DNA from: a virus
IMG/VR virus record: IMGVR_UViG_3300017760_000012
Coordinates: 1 to 43,666 of that record
Direction: 5' to 3' (one strand)
Length of the DNA: 43,666 bases
Shown here in pieces: positions 30,495 through 37,699 of the stretch (within the stretch, counting starts at the first letter, position 1; every line of letters begins with the position of its first letter). The translations under genes were made by a program, and so were the position numbers. The notes under the pieces were generated by a model. The model had not been told where the DNA came from. It ran no database searches and saw only the letters and a program-made list of their open reading frames with translations.

Positions 30495-30704
30495 ATGAAA
30501 AACTTTAGAGATCAGATGGTAAAAACATCGATGGAATACATGCAAGCTCAGGCTGCAAAACATAAGATGAATGCAGATATTATTTTAAGCAATCAAGTAT
30601 CAGTTGGTGAACATTCAGACCAAATGGAAACACTTGAAAAAGAGCTTGGTTTAATGGCTGAATACATCGACAAATACGAAGTTTTGGAAAACTATTTTAA
30701 ATAA
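30495..30704 (+). CDS. Small helical protein (69 aa)
   Basis: The start is ATG 30495, after CGGGAGATAAT; an earlier in-frame start lies in the nuclease gene. It begins MKNFRDQMVKTSMEYMQAQA and is helical throughout, ending in an acidic coil. It has an M-K-N-F start but no L/I-x-E site and is away from the late cluster, so I do not count it as tagged. The family is unknown. Confidence 0.65.
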   Translation: MKNFRDQMVKTSMEYMQAQAAKHKMNADIILSNQVSVGEHSDQMETLEKELGLMAEYIDKYEVLENYFK

Positions 30705-31150
30705 TGTTAAAGTGGTTACAAAATTATGAATCAAAGGGCCACGTAGGTATTACATGTGGTGCCTTTGATTTACTTCATGCAGGACACATTACAATGTTGG
30801 CTGAAGCTAAAAATGAATGCGATTATTTAGTAGTAGCATTACAGTGTGATCCTACACTTGATAGACCAGAAAAAAACAAACCTGTTCAATCCATAGTTGA
30901 ACGTCAATTACAAGTTGCTGCAGTTAGGTATGTAGACGATGTAATTATCTATAATACAGAAGAAGAGTTAAAAGATATATTTCTATCACTTCCAATCGAT
31001 GTAAGAATTATTGGATCTGATTACCTGAATAAAGACTTTACAGGTAAAAATATATGTGAAGAAAGAAACATTCGTATAGTTTATAACACTAGAGATCACT
31101 CTTTTTCTTCTACGTCCTTACGTGAAAGGATCAAAAAACAAGAGAAATAA
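30704..31150 (+). CDS. Glycerol-3-phosphate cytidylyltransferase-like (TagD-type)
   Basis: The 148-aa protein has GAFDLLHAGHITML, with H25-A-G-H28 (HxGH), and RDHSFSSTSLRERI (ISTTxLRxRI-like) at the end. RIIGSDYLNKDFTG is the substrate loop. These match TagD/GCT-type cytidylyltransferases, which make CDP-glycerol or a related CDP compound. The substrate could differ. It begins in a TAATG overlap. A HAD phosphatase-like gene follows after a promoter. Confidence 0.88.
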   Translation: MLKWLQNYESKGHVGITCGAFDLLHAGHITMLAEAKNECDYLVVALQCDPTLDRPEKNKPVQSIVERQLQVAAVRYVDDVIIYNTEEELKDIFLSLPIDVRIIGSDYLNKDFTGKNICEERNIRIVYNTRDHSFSSTSLRERIKKQEK

Positions 31151-31169
31151 TGCAGAAAACCCTGTACAA
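31149..31169 (+). repeat. 21-nt repeat upstream of and including a -35 box (copy 2)
   Basis: Identical to 7326-7346. It includes the TGTACA -35 of the promoter at 31163. Confidence 0.85.
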
Positions 31170-31191
31170 ATATGTATAATAATGGTATAAT
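31163..31191 (+). promoter_or_regulatory. Sigma70-type extended -10 promoter (TGTACA-N17-TATAAT)
   Basis: TGTACA at 31163-31168 and TATAAT at 31186-31191, spacer 17 nt ending AATGG. The 21 nt at 31149-31169 are identical to 7326-7346. A further TATAAT lies in the spacer (31175-31180). Confidence 0.8.
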
Positions 31192-31220
31192 ATACATATT
31201 AAATAAACAAATAAAGAAAG

Positions 31221-31811
31221 ATGAAAACGATGAAAGAAAATATAATTTTAGTAGATTGCGATGGAGTACTATGTGATTGGGAATACTCATTTACGCAGTG
31301 GATGAACCATAAGGGTTATCCAACAAGTGATTACACACAATACAATGTTGCTAAAAGATTTAATTTAACACCAGAGTTTAGTAAAAAGTGTGTTCAAGAA
31401 TTTAATGAATCAGCAGCAATTGCTTTTTTACCACCTTTAAGAGATGCTGTTTATTACATGAAAAGACTTAATATGTTACATGGTTATAGATTCCATTGTA
31501 TTACATCTTTAAGTGATAATAAATACGCTCAAAGATTAAGAACTCAAAATCTTGAATTACTTTTTGGTAAAGAGTTATTCGACGATTACATTTATCTACC
31601 TTGTGGTGCTGATAAAGATAAAGAGCTTAAAAGGTATGAAGGTACAGAATGCTTTTGGGTAGAAGACAAAGTAGAGAATGCAGAAGTTGGAAAGGGATTT
31701 GGTCTTAATTCAATTCTTGTAGCTCATGAACATAACGCTTATTATGAAGGAGATATTCCAAGGTATTGGAAGTGGAAAGACATATATAAGCATATAACTG
31801 GAGAAGTATAA
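31221..31811 (+). CDS. HAD-superfamily phosphatase, 5'-nucleotidase-like
   Basis: The 196-aa protein (ATG 31221, or 31230) begins with the HAD motif I IILVDCDGVLCDWEYSF, where the first Asp is the nucleophile. HCITSLSDN is motif II-like, and CFWVEDKVENAEVGKGFG is motif IV-like. It resembles deoxyribonucleotidases and phage HAD proteins that dephosphorylate nucleotides. The substrate is not shown. It is the first gene after the promoter at 31163. Confidence 0.75.
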   Translation: MKTMKENIILVDCDGVLCDWEYSFTQWMNHKGYPTSDYTQYNVAKRFNLTPEFSKKCVQEFNESAAIAFLPPLRDAVYYMKRLNMLHGYRFHCITSLSDNKYAQRLRTQNLELLFGKELFDDYIYLPCGADKDKELKRYEGTECFWVEDKVENAEVGKGFGLNSILVAHEHNAYYEGDIPRYWKWKDIYKHITGEV

Positions 31812-31978
31812 TGCCAATAAAATTTAAAGAATCAGTGAAGAATAGAGATGGATCAGTCCAAAACTTTTACATGAAATCAACCCCACTTGCGGAATTGAAA
31901 GAAGCGTTAGATAGACAACATACGCCTAATAAGAAGAAACAAAAAATACGCAATGAGTTGGTTAGGCGCGGTGCTTAA
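31811..31978 (+). CDS. Small basic hypothetical protein (55 aa)
   Basis: Starts at ATG 31811 in the TAATG overlap with the HAD gene. It begins MPIKFKESVKNRDGSVQNFY and ends KIRNELVRRGA. A conserved-looking small T4-like phage protein of unknown role (from memory). It overlaps the next gene by 26 nt. Confidence 0.65.
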   Translation: MPIKFKESVKNRDGSVQNFYMKSTPLAELKEALDRQHTPNKKKQKIRNELVRRGA

Positions 31979-32135
31979 ATATCTGTGGAAGATATGGGCT
32001 AAATCCCTGGGTGGGAAAGCAAGTAAAAATGATGATCGCCAAAACGATCATGTAGCGATTGCAAGGACAATAATTATCTTAATTTATATTATAACAAATT
32101 TGGTTATTATTTCTGGTGTGATACGTCATTGGTAA
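31953..32135 (+). CDS. Small membrane protein (60 aa)
   Basis: Begins MSWLGAVLKYLWKIWAKSLG, a likely amphipathic helix, followed by a polar stretch and a hydrophobic helix TIIILIYIITNLVIISGVI. No strong ribosome site is seen, so translation may be coupled to the previous gene. The function is unknown. Confidence 0.6.
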   Translation: MSWLGAVLKYLWKIWAKSLGGKASKNDDRQNDHVAIARTIIILIYIITNLVIISGVIRHW

Positions 32136-32136
32136 T

Positions 32137-32208
32137 ATGGCAGAATTTTCTGACTACCTTGTGCATCCTTCCAGATTTCATCATCCTGTGAAATTTCTTC
32201 CAGTATAA
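32137..32208 (+). CDS. Possible tiny protein (23 aa)
   Basis: ATG 32137 begins MAEFSDYLVHPSRFHHPVKF, immediately after the previous stop (TAATATG). It fits the local reading pattern but is very short and has no other support. Confidence 0.3.
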   Translation: MAEFSDYLVHPSRFHHPVKFLPV

Positions 32209-32236
32209 TTTAATCATATAACTATTTATAAGACTT

Positions 32237-32383
32237 ATGGCAACGAAAAACGAAATAACAGGCGACTCTATTAAAAGTAAGGGTCCAAGTAAAGCATATT
32301 CTGATAACTGGGAAGCTATCTTTGGTAAAAAGAAGAAAGACAAAAAGAAAGATCAGGATAAAAAAGAGGTGCAGCGCCCTTAG
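32237..32383 (+). CDS. Small lysine-rich protein ending inside a tRNA gene (48 aa)
   Basis: ATG 32237 gives MATKNEITGDSIKSKGPSKA and then a Lys/Asp-rich tail. The stop TAG at 32381-32383 lies within the tRNA-Arg that begins at 32374, so the two overlap by 10 nt. A TATTTATA at 32223-32230 lies 6 nt before the ATG, where other genes have a late box, but it is two bases off the consensus. Confidence 0.6.
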   Translation: MATKNEITGDSIKSKGPSKAYSDNWEAIFGKKKKDKKKDQDKKEVQRP

Positions 32384-32450
32384 CTCAGCTGGATAGAGCA
32401 ACAGCCTTCTAAGCTGTGGGTCCCAGGTTCGAATCCTGGAGGGTGCGCCA
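32374..32450 (+). tRNA. tRNA-Arg (UCU)
   Basis: 77 nt fold as a tRNA. The acceptor GCGCCCT pairs with AGGGTGC, the D arm is GCTC/GAGC, and the anticodon stem ACAGC/GCTGT has the loop CTTCTAA with anticodon TCT. The T arm is CCAGG-TTCGAAT-CCTGG, and CCA is encoded. It reads AGA, the arginine codon used most in these genes. The CDS at 32237 ends inside it. Confidence 0.95.
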
Positions 32451-32509
32451 AAAATATATACTTAAATGTATATTAGAATATATAATTATTAACTAAAAAG
32501 GAAAGTGAA

Positions 32510-32767
32510 ATGAGTAGTATTATTATACCATCGTCGGATGCAGACAAAAAACGTATCAGAGAAGCAATGCAAGAGATTAGTAACTCTTATATTAGAATGG
32601 AAAGTGAAAGGGCTTTTGTAAAAGAAGCTATTGAGGCATTGGAAGACGATGTTGAAATCCCAAAGAAAATTCTAAGGAAGATGTCAAAGGCTTTTCATAA
32701 GCAAAATATATCTGAAATTGTTACAGAAGTTGAGGATATTGAGGCATTAATGGAAGCTACTAAGTAA
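32510..32767 (+). CDS. dsbA: DsbA-like double-stranded DNA binding protein
   Basis: The 85-aa protein has RKMSKAFHKQNISEIVTEVE near its C-terminus, similar to T4 DsbA (RLLALYHKDN...). DsbA is a small dsDNA-binding protein linked to late transcription. The N-terminal half is helical and charged. AAAAAGGAAAG precedes the ATG. The assignment rests on this partial match and on its place between the tRNA and late-promoter genes. Confidence 0.6.
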   Translation: MSSIIIPSSDADKKRIREAMQEISNSYIRMESERAFVKEAIEALEDDVEIPKKILRKMSKAFHKQNISEIVTEVEDIEALMEATK

Positions 32768-32774
32768 GAAATCT

Positions 32775-32782
32775 TATAAATA
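32775..32782 (+). promoter_or_regulatory. T4-type late promoter box TATAAATA
   Basis: An exact box ending 5 nt before the ATG at 32788. The predicted start site is the A of that ATG, so the RimK-fusion mRNA may be leaderless. Confidence 0.7.
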
Positions 32783-32787
32783 GTAGT

Positions 32788-34212
32788 ATGATTAATTTTA
32801 ATGGCTACATCACGGAAGAGATAGAAAAACGAGGAGTCACGGAAGTTGCTATATTGGCACTAGATGCTGATGAAGGAACTGCCGCTGACATAATCTCTAA
32901 TGTTTGTGAGTTTAACGATGTTAAATGCACACTTATACACACCAACAAAGCATTCCTAGCGGATAGCGATGTAGAACTAAGGAAGGTTGAGATACATAAT
33001 ATTGATGGTGAAGGTAAACTTATATCTTTAGACATTGATAATACTATCATCTTTGTTAGGGCTGGTGCTGTAGGAACCTTAGTAGGGCAGGCATTAGTAT
33101 CATCATTACAGACAGCTGGGTTCTTTTTAATAAATGATTTAGAATCTATGTTATTATGTAATAATAAAATGGCAACAAGTATTGCACTACAAAGAAACAA
33201 TGTGCAGATACCTAAAACAGCCATTTTAAACAATGAAGAATCTATTGATTTAGCTGTAAAAAGCGTTGGTGGTAAATATCCATTAATCATAAAAACACTT
33301 ACAGGAACACAAGGTATTGGTGTATCTAAGGTAGAATCATATGATTCGTTAATCTCAGTATGCCAATCTTTATGGAAGTTTGAAGCACAGTTGTTATTAC
33401 AAGAATATTTAGAAATGAAATCTGATATTAGAACACTTGTAATAAATGGCCATATTATGGCATCAGCTGAAAGAAAACAAACTAAAAAATCTAAAGACTT
33501 TAGAAAAAATGTTCATAGGGGTGCGGAAGCAATTCCATATAAACTATCTGAAGAGGAAGTAGAAGTAATACTAAATGCTGCTCGAGCAACTGGCGCATAT
33601 TATTGTGGAGTTGATCATACAGTAGTTAATGGTGAAATATATGTTGTTGAAGTAAACGGTTCGCCTGGTGCTAAATCACACTTTATGGGTTATGATTTAG
33701 AAACTAATAAACCTACTAAACCTTTAACTGCTGAGAAAGCAATCGATTTAATGATTAAACATATATTAGAACCATACAATAGAAAAACTTGGTTTAGACA
33801 AGAAGCTGGATATATAGAAACAGTTCATATTGAAGGTTATAAACTACCGATTAGAGCTAAATTTGATACAGGTAATGGAACAGACGCTTCCATGTTACAT
33901 GTTGATAAAGTAGAAGTAAAGAATAATAAAGTTTATTGGGAAAAGAATGGTCAAAAATTCGTTAACAAATACCTTGGTAAATCAGTAGGTGTTAGAGGTC
34001 CTAATAATAAAATTGAAAGAGCTAAGGTAGAACTTACAGTTAAATTTAATGGTAGATCATATAATGCATTTATTGGTTTAACTGTAGAAGACTCAGCAAG
34101 TGAAATGTTAGTTAATAGAGAATTAATGACACTTATGAGAATAGCAATTAATCCAAGCTTAAGGTTTGGTATTAGTGATTGGACAAGAAAGAACGATGAA
34201 ACTGACGTTTAA
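32788..34212 (+). CDS. RimK-like ATP-grasp ligase fused to RimB-like aspartic protease domain
   Basis: 474 aa. An N-terminal region leads to an ATP-grasp domain (about 120-320): YPLIIKTLTGTQGIGVSKVE is the nucleotide-binding loop, LLLQEYLEMKSDIRTLVING is the central strand, and YVVEVNGSPGAKSHFMG is the Mg-binding end. It resembles RimK, which ligates glutamate to ribosomal protein S6. From about 335 a second domain, YKLPIRAKFDTGNGTDAS (D360-T-G), matches the retropepsin-like PF05618 'ATP-dependent zinc protease' family found beside RimK. A possible tag, MINFNGYITEEIEK with I-T-E/E, is at the N-terminus. It overlaps the next small gene by 17 nt. Confidence 0.85.
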   Translation: MINFNGYITEEIEKRGVTEVAILALDADEGTAADIISNVCEFNDVKCTLIHTNKAFLADSDVELRKVEIHNIDGEGKLISLDIDNTIIFVRAGAVGTLVGQALVSSLQTAGFFLINDLESMLLCNNKMATSIALQRNNVQIPKTAILNNEESIDLAVKSVGGKYPLIIKTLTGTQGIGVSKVESYDSLISVCQSLWKFEAQLLLQEYLEMKSDIRTLVINGHIMASAERKQTKKSKDFRKNVHRGAEAIPYKLSEEEVEVILNAARATGAYYCGVDHTVVNGEIYVVEVNGSPGAKSHFMGYDLETNKPTKPLTAEKAIDLMIKHILEPYNRKTWFRQEAGYIETVHIEGYKLPIRAKFDTGNGTDASMLHVDKVEVKNNKVYWEKNGQKFVNKYLGKSVGVRGPNNKIERAKVELTVKFNGRSYNAFIGLTVEDSASEMLVNRELMTLMRIAINPSLRFGISDWTRKNDETDV

Positions 34213-34336
34213 TAATAGAAATATAAAAGTTAGGAAGATAGTTCCAGTGCATGCTTTGACCAAAATCCAGGAAGATAAAACTAAGAAAATTCCTAGGAAA
34301 GAGAAGCATAAGCATATAAATAGTTACGAGGTATAA
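34196..34336 (+). CDS. Small basic protein (46 aa)
   Basis: ATG 34196 lies inside the end of the RimK-fusion gene, after AAGAAAG. The product MKLTFNNRNIKVRKIVPVHA and the KTKKIPRKEKHKHINS tail are very basic. The late box at 34315 lies in its 3' end. Plausible but weakly supported. Confidence 0.5.
   Translation: MKLTFNNRNIKVRKIVPVHALTKIQEDKTKKIPRKEKHKHINSYEV
34315..34322 (+). promoter_or_regulatory. T4-type late promoter box TATAAATA
   Basis: An exact box, 16 nt before the ATG at 34339, with ACGAGG in between as a ribosome site. It would drive the fibre-like genes. Confidence 0.7.
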
Positions 34337-34338
34337 AA

Positions 34339-34605
34339 ATGGCAGATATAAATTTAGATTTCGATTTTGGCTTTACAGCTGTTGATGAAAATGAATTAGA
34401 AGCAGTACAAAAAGTTACAACTGAGGCTTCTGATGCATCAGCTAGTTTACAAGAAACCGAAGAAAAACTAAATAAATTATATAACGCTATATTACCATTG
34501 TTAACAAATTTAAAGAAAAATCCTGAAAAGGAATATATTCTCTGGCCCAATCGAGTTGAGAAGATTGAGCAGTTTGAAGATTTAATTACGGGGATTATTA
34601 AGTAA
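34339..34605 (+). CDS. Conserved phage hypothetical protein (88 aa)
   Basis: Begins MADINLDFDFGFTAVDENEL, followed by helices (ASASLQETEEKLNKLYNAIL) and ILWPNRVEKIEQFEDLIT. This 'WPNRVEKIE' ending recurs in T4-like marine phages as an uncharacterised protein (memory only). The acidic N-terminus and late promoter suggest a late regulatory or structural role. It overlaps the next ATG by 1 nt. Confidence 0.7.
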   Translation: MADINLDFDFGFTAVDENELEAVQKVTTEASDASASLQETEEKLNKLYNAILPLLTNLKKNPEKEYILWPNRVEKIEQFEDLITGIIK

Positions 34606-35333
34606 TGCCAATACCAAGTTCAAATATATCTATGGCTGCAATTAATACTGAAGTTACTAGTGTTGATAGTCATTCATTAAAAACATTGTCCGATAATGCT
34701 ACATCTGGTTCTGATCCTAATGACGGCGCGCCGTATGGAATGTCAGAGTTTAGTGGTTATACACACGCTGTTCCATACCCAGCTGCTACATCAAGTCTTG
34801 TTCAGTTTGCAAGTGCTAGTGGTACTAGTTTGACAAGTTATAAGTTTAGCACAGGTAGCAGTATTCCACCAAATGCTGCTGCTCCTAAAGCTGGATTTAC
34901 CGTTAGAGTATTTACTAATGCGTATGGATCATATTACTATGTAAAAGAAGCTTATAGTTCGTCAATTAGTCAATACCGTAAAAATTCTACAAATAACACG
35001 TTAACTACCACAGAGAAATTAATGTCTTATAACTCGAATACAATAAGTCAAATTAGTCATATTAAAATAAACTTTACTGCTTCTTTGCTCGCATCAGGGC
35101 CAAGCGGGTTTTTATCAAATGGATCTACTGGCTGGATAGCAACTTCTGGATCAAGCTTTTCGCATTCAGCTACGTTATATGTTCAAGCAGCTGCAGAATG
35201 TTATAATACATCTATAAGAGAAGCAACTGGAAATGTTCAAATCTACCTTAGAGGTAGTGGTTTTCAAGATACTTTAGTTGCAGAGCACGATTATAGTGCA
35301 GAAGCACAAGCAACAGCAACGGCTTGTTTATAA
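34605..35333 (+). CDS. Fibre-like structural protein, paralogue 1 (242 aa)
   Basis: Begins MPIPSSNISMAAINTEVTSV and has the phrase PYGMSEFSGYTHAVPYPAA, typical of small Ser/Thr/Gly-rich marine phage fibre or baseplate-associated proteins. The rest is beta-rich, and the end reads EHDYSAEAQATATACL. The following gene has the same architecture and a similar C-terminus, so they are tandem relatives. It probably forms part of a receptor-binding or decoration structure; the exact role is unknown. Confidence 0.65.
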   Translation: MPIPSSNISMAAINTEVTSVDSHSLKTLSDNATSGSDPNDGAPYGMSEFSGYTHAVPYPAATSSLVQFASASGTSLTSYKFSTGSSIPPNAAAPKAGFTVRVFTNAYGSYYYVKEAYSSSISQYRKNSTNNTLTTTEKLMSYNSNTISQISHIKINFTASLLASGPSGFLSNGSTGWIATSGSSFSHSATLYVQAAAECYNTSIREATGNVQIYLRGSGFQDTLVAEHDYSAEAQATATACL

Positions 35334-35343
35334 GGGATAATAT

Positions 35344-36111
35344 ATGGCATTAACAACATCAGGAGCAATAGATTTAAACGCCATCCACGTTGAAGCGGGT
35401 GGAACTAGTGGTACATCAGTATCTATTAACGATGCTGATATTCGTGGATTAACTCCGGGCTCGGGTTATACAATACCTACAGGTTCTGGAACTGCAATTG
35501 AATTCGGTGATTTCTACGGCGCATCATCATTGTCTACAATGACTACTACTAACTATATGCGACAAGCATCTAGTGGTACTACAAATTTTGCTGGTTATTC
35601 AAATCACAGCCAGTCAGGCGGTATTGTATTTGGTGCGGGTGGGGGTTTTTATGTAAGATTAAGAAGAGCCGATCCTTATGTTTATTTAGAAATAAAAGAA
35701 ATGTCCAGCTCCTATGGTTCAAATTGGTATAATACAAGCGGAACTGTTAGTGGATTGAGTACGACTTTTGTGAGCATGGGAAGATTTAATTTAACAGGCG
35801 TTACTTCCATTGCATTAGACTGGACTACTCCTACTGTAAGTGGTAGTTTTGCATCGGCAACAGTTGTTGGAAATACAGCAAGTGGAGGAACTTATGCTGC
35901 CTCGGATAACTCGTTTCAAACTGTAAGTAATAACCAATCAGTAGGATTGCAATTTAAAATAATGGTATCCGCTGAATGCTACTCAAGTCATGTTGCGAAT
36001 GCTTATACATTTATTACTGCAAGAGCTAGAAAGTCTGGATATGCTGATGGCGCCTTAGGTAGTTATTTATTAAGAACACGTGGTCAAGCCACATCTACCG
36101 CTTGTTTCTAA
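35344..36111 (+). CDS. Fibre-like structural protein, paralogue 2 (255 aa)
   Basis: Begins MALTTSGAIDLNAIHVEAGG and SVSINDADIRGLTPGSGYTI, then AIEFGDFYGASS, the recurrent 'S.N.DxR......FGDFYGA' start of many marine phage fibre-like proteins. It ends YLLRTRGQATSTACF, close to the previous protein's ATATACL-like end. It is rich in Gly, Ser and Thr and beta-like throughout. It is separated from paralogue 1 by 10 nt. Confidence 0.7.
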   Translation: MALTTSGAIDLNAIHVEAGGTSGTSVSINDADIRGLTPGSGYTIPTGSGTAIEFGDFYGASSLSTMTTTNYMRQASSGTTNFAGYSNHSQSGGIVFGAGGGFYVRLRRADPYVYLEIKEMSSSYGSNWYNTSGTVSGLSTTFVSMGRFNLTGVTSIALDWTTPTVSGSFASATVVGNTASGGTYAASDNSFQTVSNNQSVGLQFKIMVSAECYSSHVANAYTFITARARKSGYADGALGSYLLRTRGQATSTACF

Positions 36112-36123
36112 GGAGAATTTAAA

Positions 36124-36441
36124 ATGATAACATCTACATATACAGTTGAAAGAAATGAAGCGGGTGAAAGCACTTCTATTACGTGGAATTTTAAAAAATA
36201 TTCCACAAGTACTATAGAGGTTCAAAGCCATGTTGTAGATGCTGATGGAAATACCGAAGAGTTTGAGGTATCAGTAGTTAATGAAAACGATCTAATCGAT
36301 ACATATACAAAAGTTTATAGTATACCTGAAGATCAAAGAACAACAGCAACACATGAAGAGCCACATGTTCATGAAAATGAAATGGCATTTCAAACTGCAT
36401 ACCAAACTTGGTGTGTATCTGCTGAATTAGAATATATTTAA
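36124..36441 (+). CDS. Hypothetical structural protein, paralogue A (105 aa)
   Basis: Beta-rich start (MITSTYTVERNEAGESTSIT) and a C-terminal HVHENEMAFQTAYQTW segment that resembles HPHNAENELAYLALFNKWW in the next protein. The pair looks like an old duplication. AAGGAGAATTTAAA precedes the ATG. The function is unknown; the fibre-gene context suggests a virion or chaperone role. Confidence 0.65.
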   Translation: MITSTYTVERNEAGESTSITWNFKKYSTSTIEVQSHVVDADGNTEEFEVSVVNENDLIDTYTKVYSIPEDQRTTATHEEPHVHENEMAFQTAYQTWCVSAELEYI

Positions 36442-36452
36442 AGGAAAATAAT

Positions 36453-36815
36453 ATGACTATACACATACATGTAAAAACAGACGTTGTAAGAGATGAATCT
36501 GATGTAACAAAATCAATTAATGTTACACTAGAAAAACATTCTGATACGAGTGAAATAAATGGCACATATATAAATGATGACGGAGATGAAAAATCTCATA
36601 CATATCACGGTTATGTTGAAGATACTCTTCTTGCTACAAAGTCAATGGTGTTTACTATACCAGATGACGAACAGACAGATGTGCTTGTAGGTACCCATCC
36701 TCATAATGCTGAAAATGAATTAGCATACCTAGCGCTATTTAATAAATGGTGGGCTGGATTTAAAAGCTCAGATGAATTCCAAACAAAGCATTTGGAATTA
36801 GTAACAGGAGAATAA
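36453..36815 (+). CDS. Hypothetical structural protein, paralogue B (120 aa)
   Basis: Begins MTIHIHVKTDVVRDESDVTK and shares with paralogue A the order of a beta-rich half, a D-D-E-Q/E-D-Q-R turn after a F-T-I-P/Y-S-I-P strand, and the H-x-H-x-x-E-x-E helix. AAGGAAAATAAT precedes the ATG. The lysozyme gene follows after 1 nt. Confidence 0.65.
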   Translation: MTIHIHVKTDVVRDESDVTKSINVTLEKHSDTSEINGTYINDDGDEKSHTYHGYVEDTLLATKSMVFTIPDDEQTDVLVGTHPHNAENELAYLALFNKWWAGFKSSDEFQTKHLELVTGE

Positions 36816-36816
36816 A

Positions 36817-37293
36817 ATGTTTGCATTTATGAATAAAGAAGAAAAAACGGTAATTGACGTAAATCAATTAAGAGAACAATTAATTATAGACGAGGGACAG
36901 GTAAATGAAATTTATCATGATCACCTCGGTTATGCTACATTTGGCATTGGACACTTGGTACTTGAAGGAGACCCAGAACATGGGTTGGAGGTCGGTACTG
37001 CAGTGGCAGAGGATAGAGTCATTGAATGTTTTGCCAAGGATGTAGAAACAGTAATCGAGGATTGTAAAAAATTACACGACGGGTGGGATGGATATCCACA
37101 AGAAGTGAAACAAGTCATTGCGAACATGATGTTCAACATGGGACTTACGCGCTTAAGTAAATTTAAAAAACACAACGCAGCGCTGCAATGTGGTGATTGG
37201 CCGGTGGCGGCTATTGAAGGGAGAGATTCAAGATGGTACAAGCAAGTAACGAACAGAGCAGAACGACTTATGGGAAGACTAGAGGCCCTTTAA
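36817..37293 (+). CDS. e: T4-type lysozyme (GH24 muramidase)
   Basis: 158 aa. LIIDEGQVNEIYHDHLGYAT carries the catalytic triad of T4 lysozyme: E26, D35 and T41, with the same spacing (9 and 6) as E11, D20 and T26 in T4. FGIGHLVLEG and MMFNMGLTRLSKFKKHNAAL follow as in the family. It cleaves peptidoglycan. No signal peptide, so either a holin releases it or it is virion-borne. The small membrane proteins at 38043 and 38346 are holin candidates. It overlaps the next ORF by 61 nt. Confidence 0.92.
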   Translation: MFAFMNKEEKTVIDVNQLREQLIIDEGQVNEIYHDHLGYATFGIGHLVLEGDPEHGLEVGTAVAEDRVIECFAKDVETVIEDCKKLHDGWDGYPQEVKQVIANMMFNMGLTRLSKFKKHNAALQCGDWPVAAIEGRDSRWYKQVTNRAERLMGRLEAL

Positions 37294-37424
37294 AGGTCGA
37301 ATCTAGTATTCCGCAAGATAAACAAGAAAGTAAAGGTTGGTATTGGTGTCATGAAAAGCAAGGTCTTTTTAGATACTCAGACTGGCATAAATCAATAAAT
37401 GAACTTAATTTAATAAGTTTATAA
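37233..37424 (+). CDS. Small hypothetical protein overlapping the lysozyme gene (63 aa)
   Basis: ATG 37233 lies inside the lysozyme gene after AGGGAG. The product MVQASNEQSRTTYGKTRGPL ends with KGWYWCHEKQGLFRYSDWHK, which does not look like random translation. Most of it extends beyond the lysozyme stop. The 61-nt overlap is long for this genome, so confidence is moderate. Confidence 0.5.
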   Translation: MVQASNEQSRTTYGKTRGPLKVESSIPQDKQESKGWYWCHEKQGLFRYSDWHKSINELNLISL

Positions 37425-37436
37425 TAGGAGAAAGAA

Positions 37437-37688
37437 ATGGCAAGCACAATTAAACTTTTAGGGTCTCAGACCACTTTGGCTTCGGCCACTACAGTAGGAG
37501 AAGCGACGGTCGTTAGAGTATTAGCAACTTCAGCTGGAACTATAACTCAAAAAGCAGCAGCTGGTGGCGCCGTCTTAGGTACTATTCAGATGTTAGCTAA
37601 TACAGAAATTGTATTGGCCAAAGCACCTGCTAATACTTTAGAAGGTGGTGCAGGGTTCAAAGTAGTTAAAATCGCTTACAGCAATTAA
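37437..37688 (+). CDS. Small structural-type protein (83 aa)
   Basis: Begins MASTIKLLGSQTTLASATTV and is Ala/Gly/Thr-rich with alternating beta-like strands. Similar small proteins in marine phages are virion components (memory only). ATAGGAGAAAGAA gives a strong ribosome site. Confidence 0.65.
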   Translation: MASTIKLLGSQTTLASATTVGEATVVRVLATSAGTITQKAAAGGAVLGTIQMLANTEIVLAKAPANTLEGGAGFKVVKIAYSN

Positions 37689-37699
37689 GTTAATGCCTG

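Noticed and set aside
30495-30704. Head tag on the small protein beginning MKNFRDQMVKT
   Set aside because: It lacks the L/I-x-E site and lies in a promoter unit of the early type, so the similarity is probably chance.
32223-32230. TATTTATA upstream of the 32237 gene as a late promoter
   Set aside because: The spacing fits but two bases differ from TATAAATA, so it is only noted under that gene.
32805-33290. A 161-codon open frame on the - strand
   Set aside because: It mirrors the ATP-grasp gene; there are no motifs and all neighbouring genes read on +.
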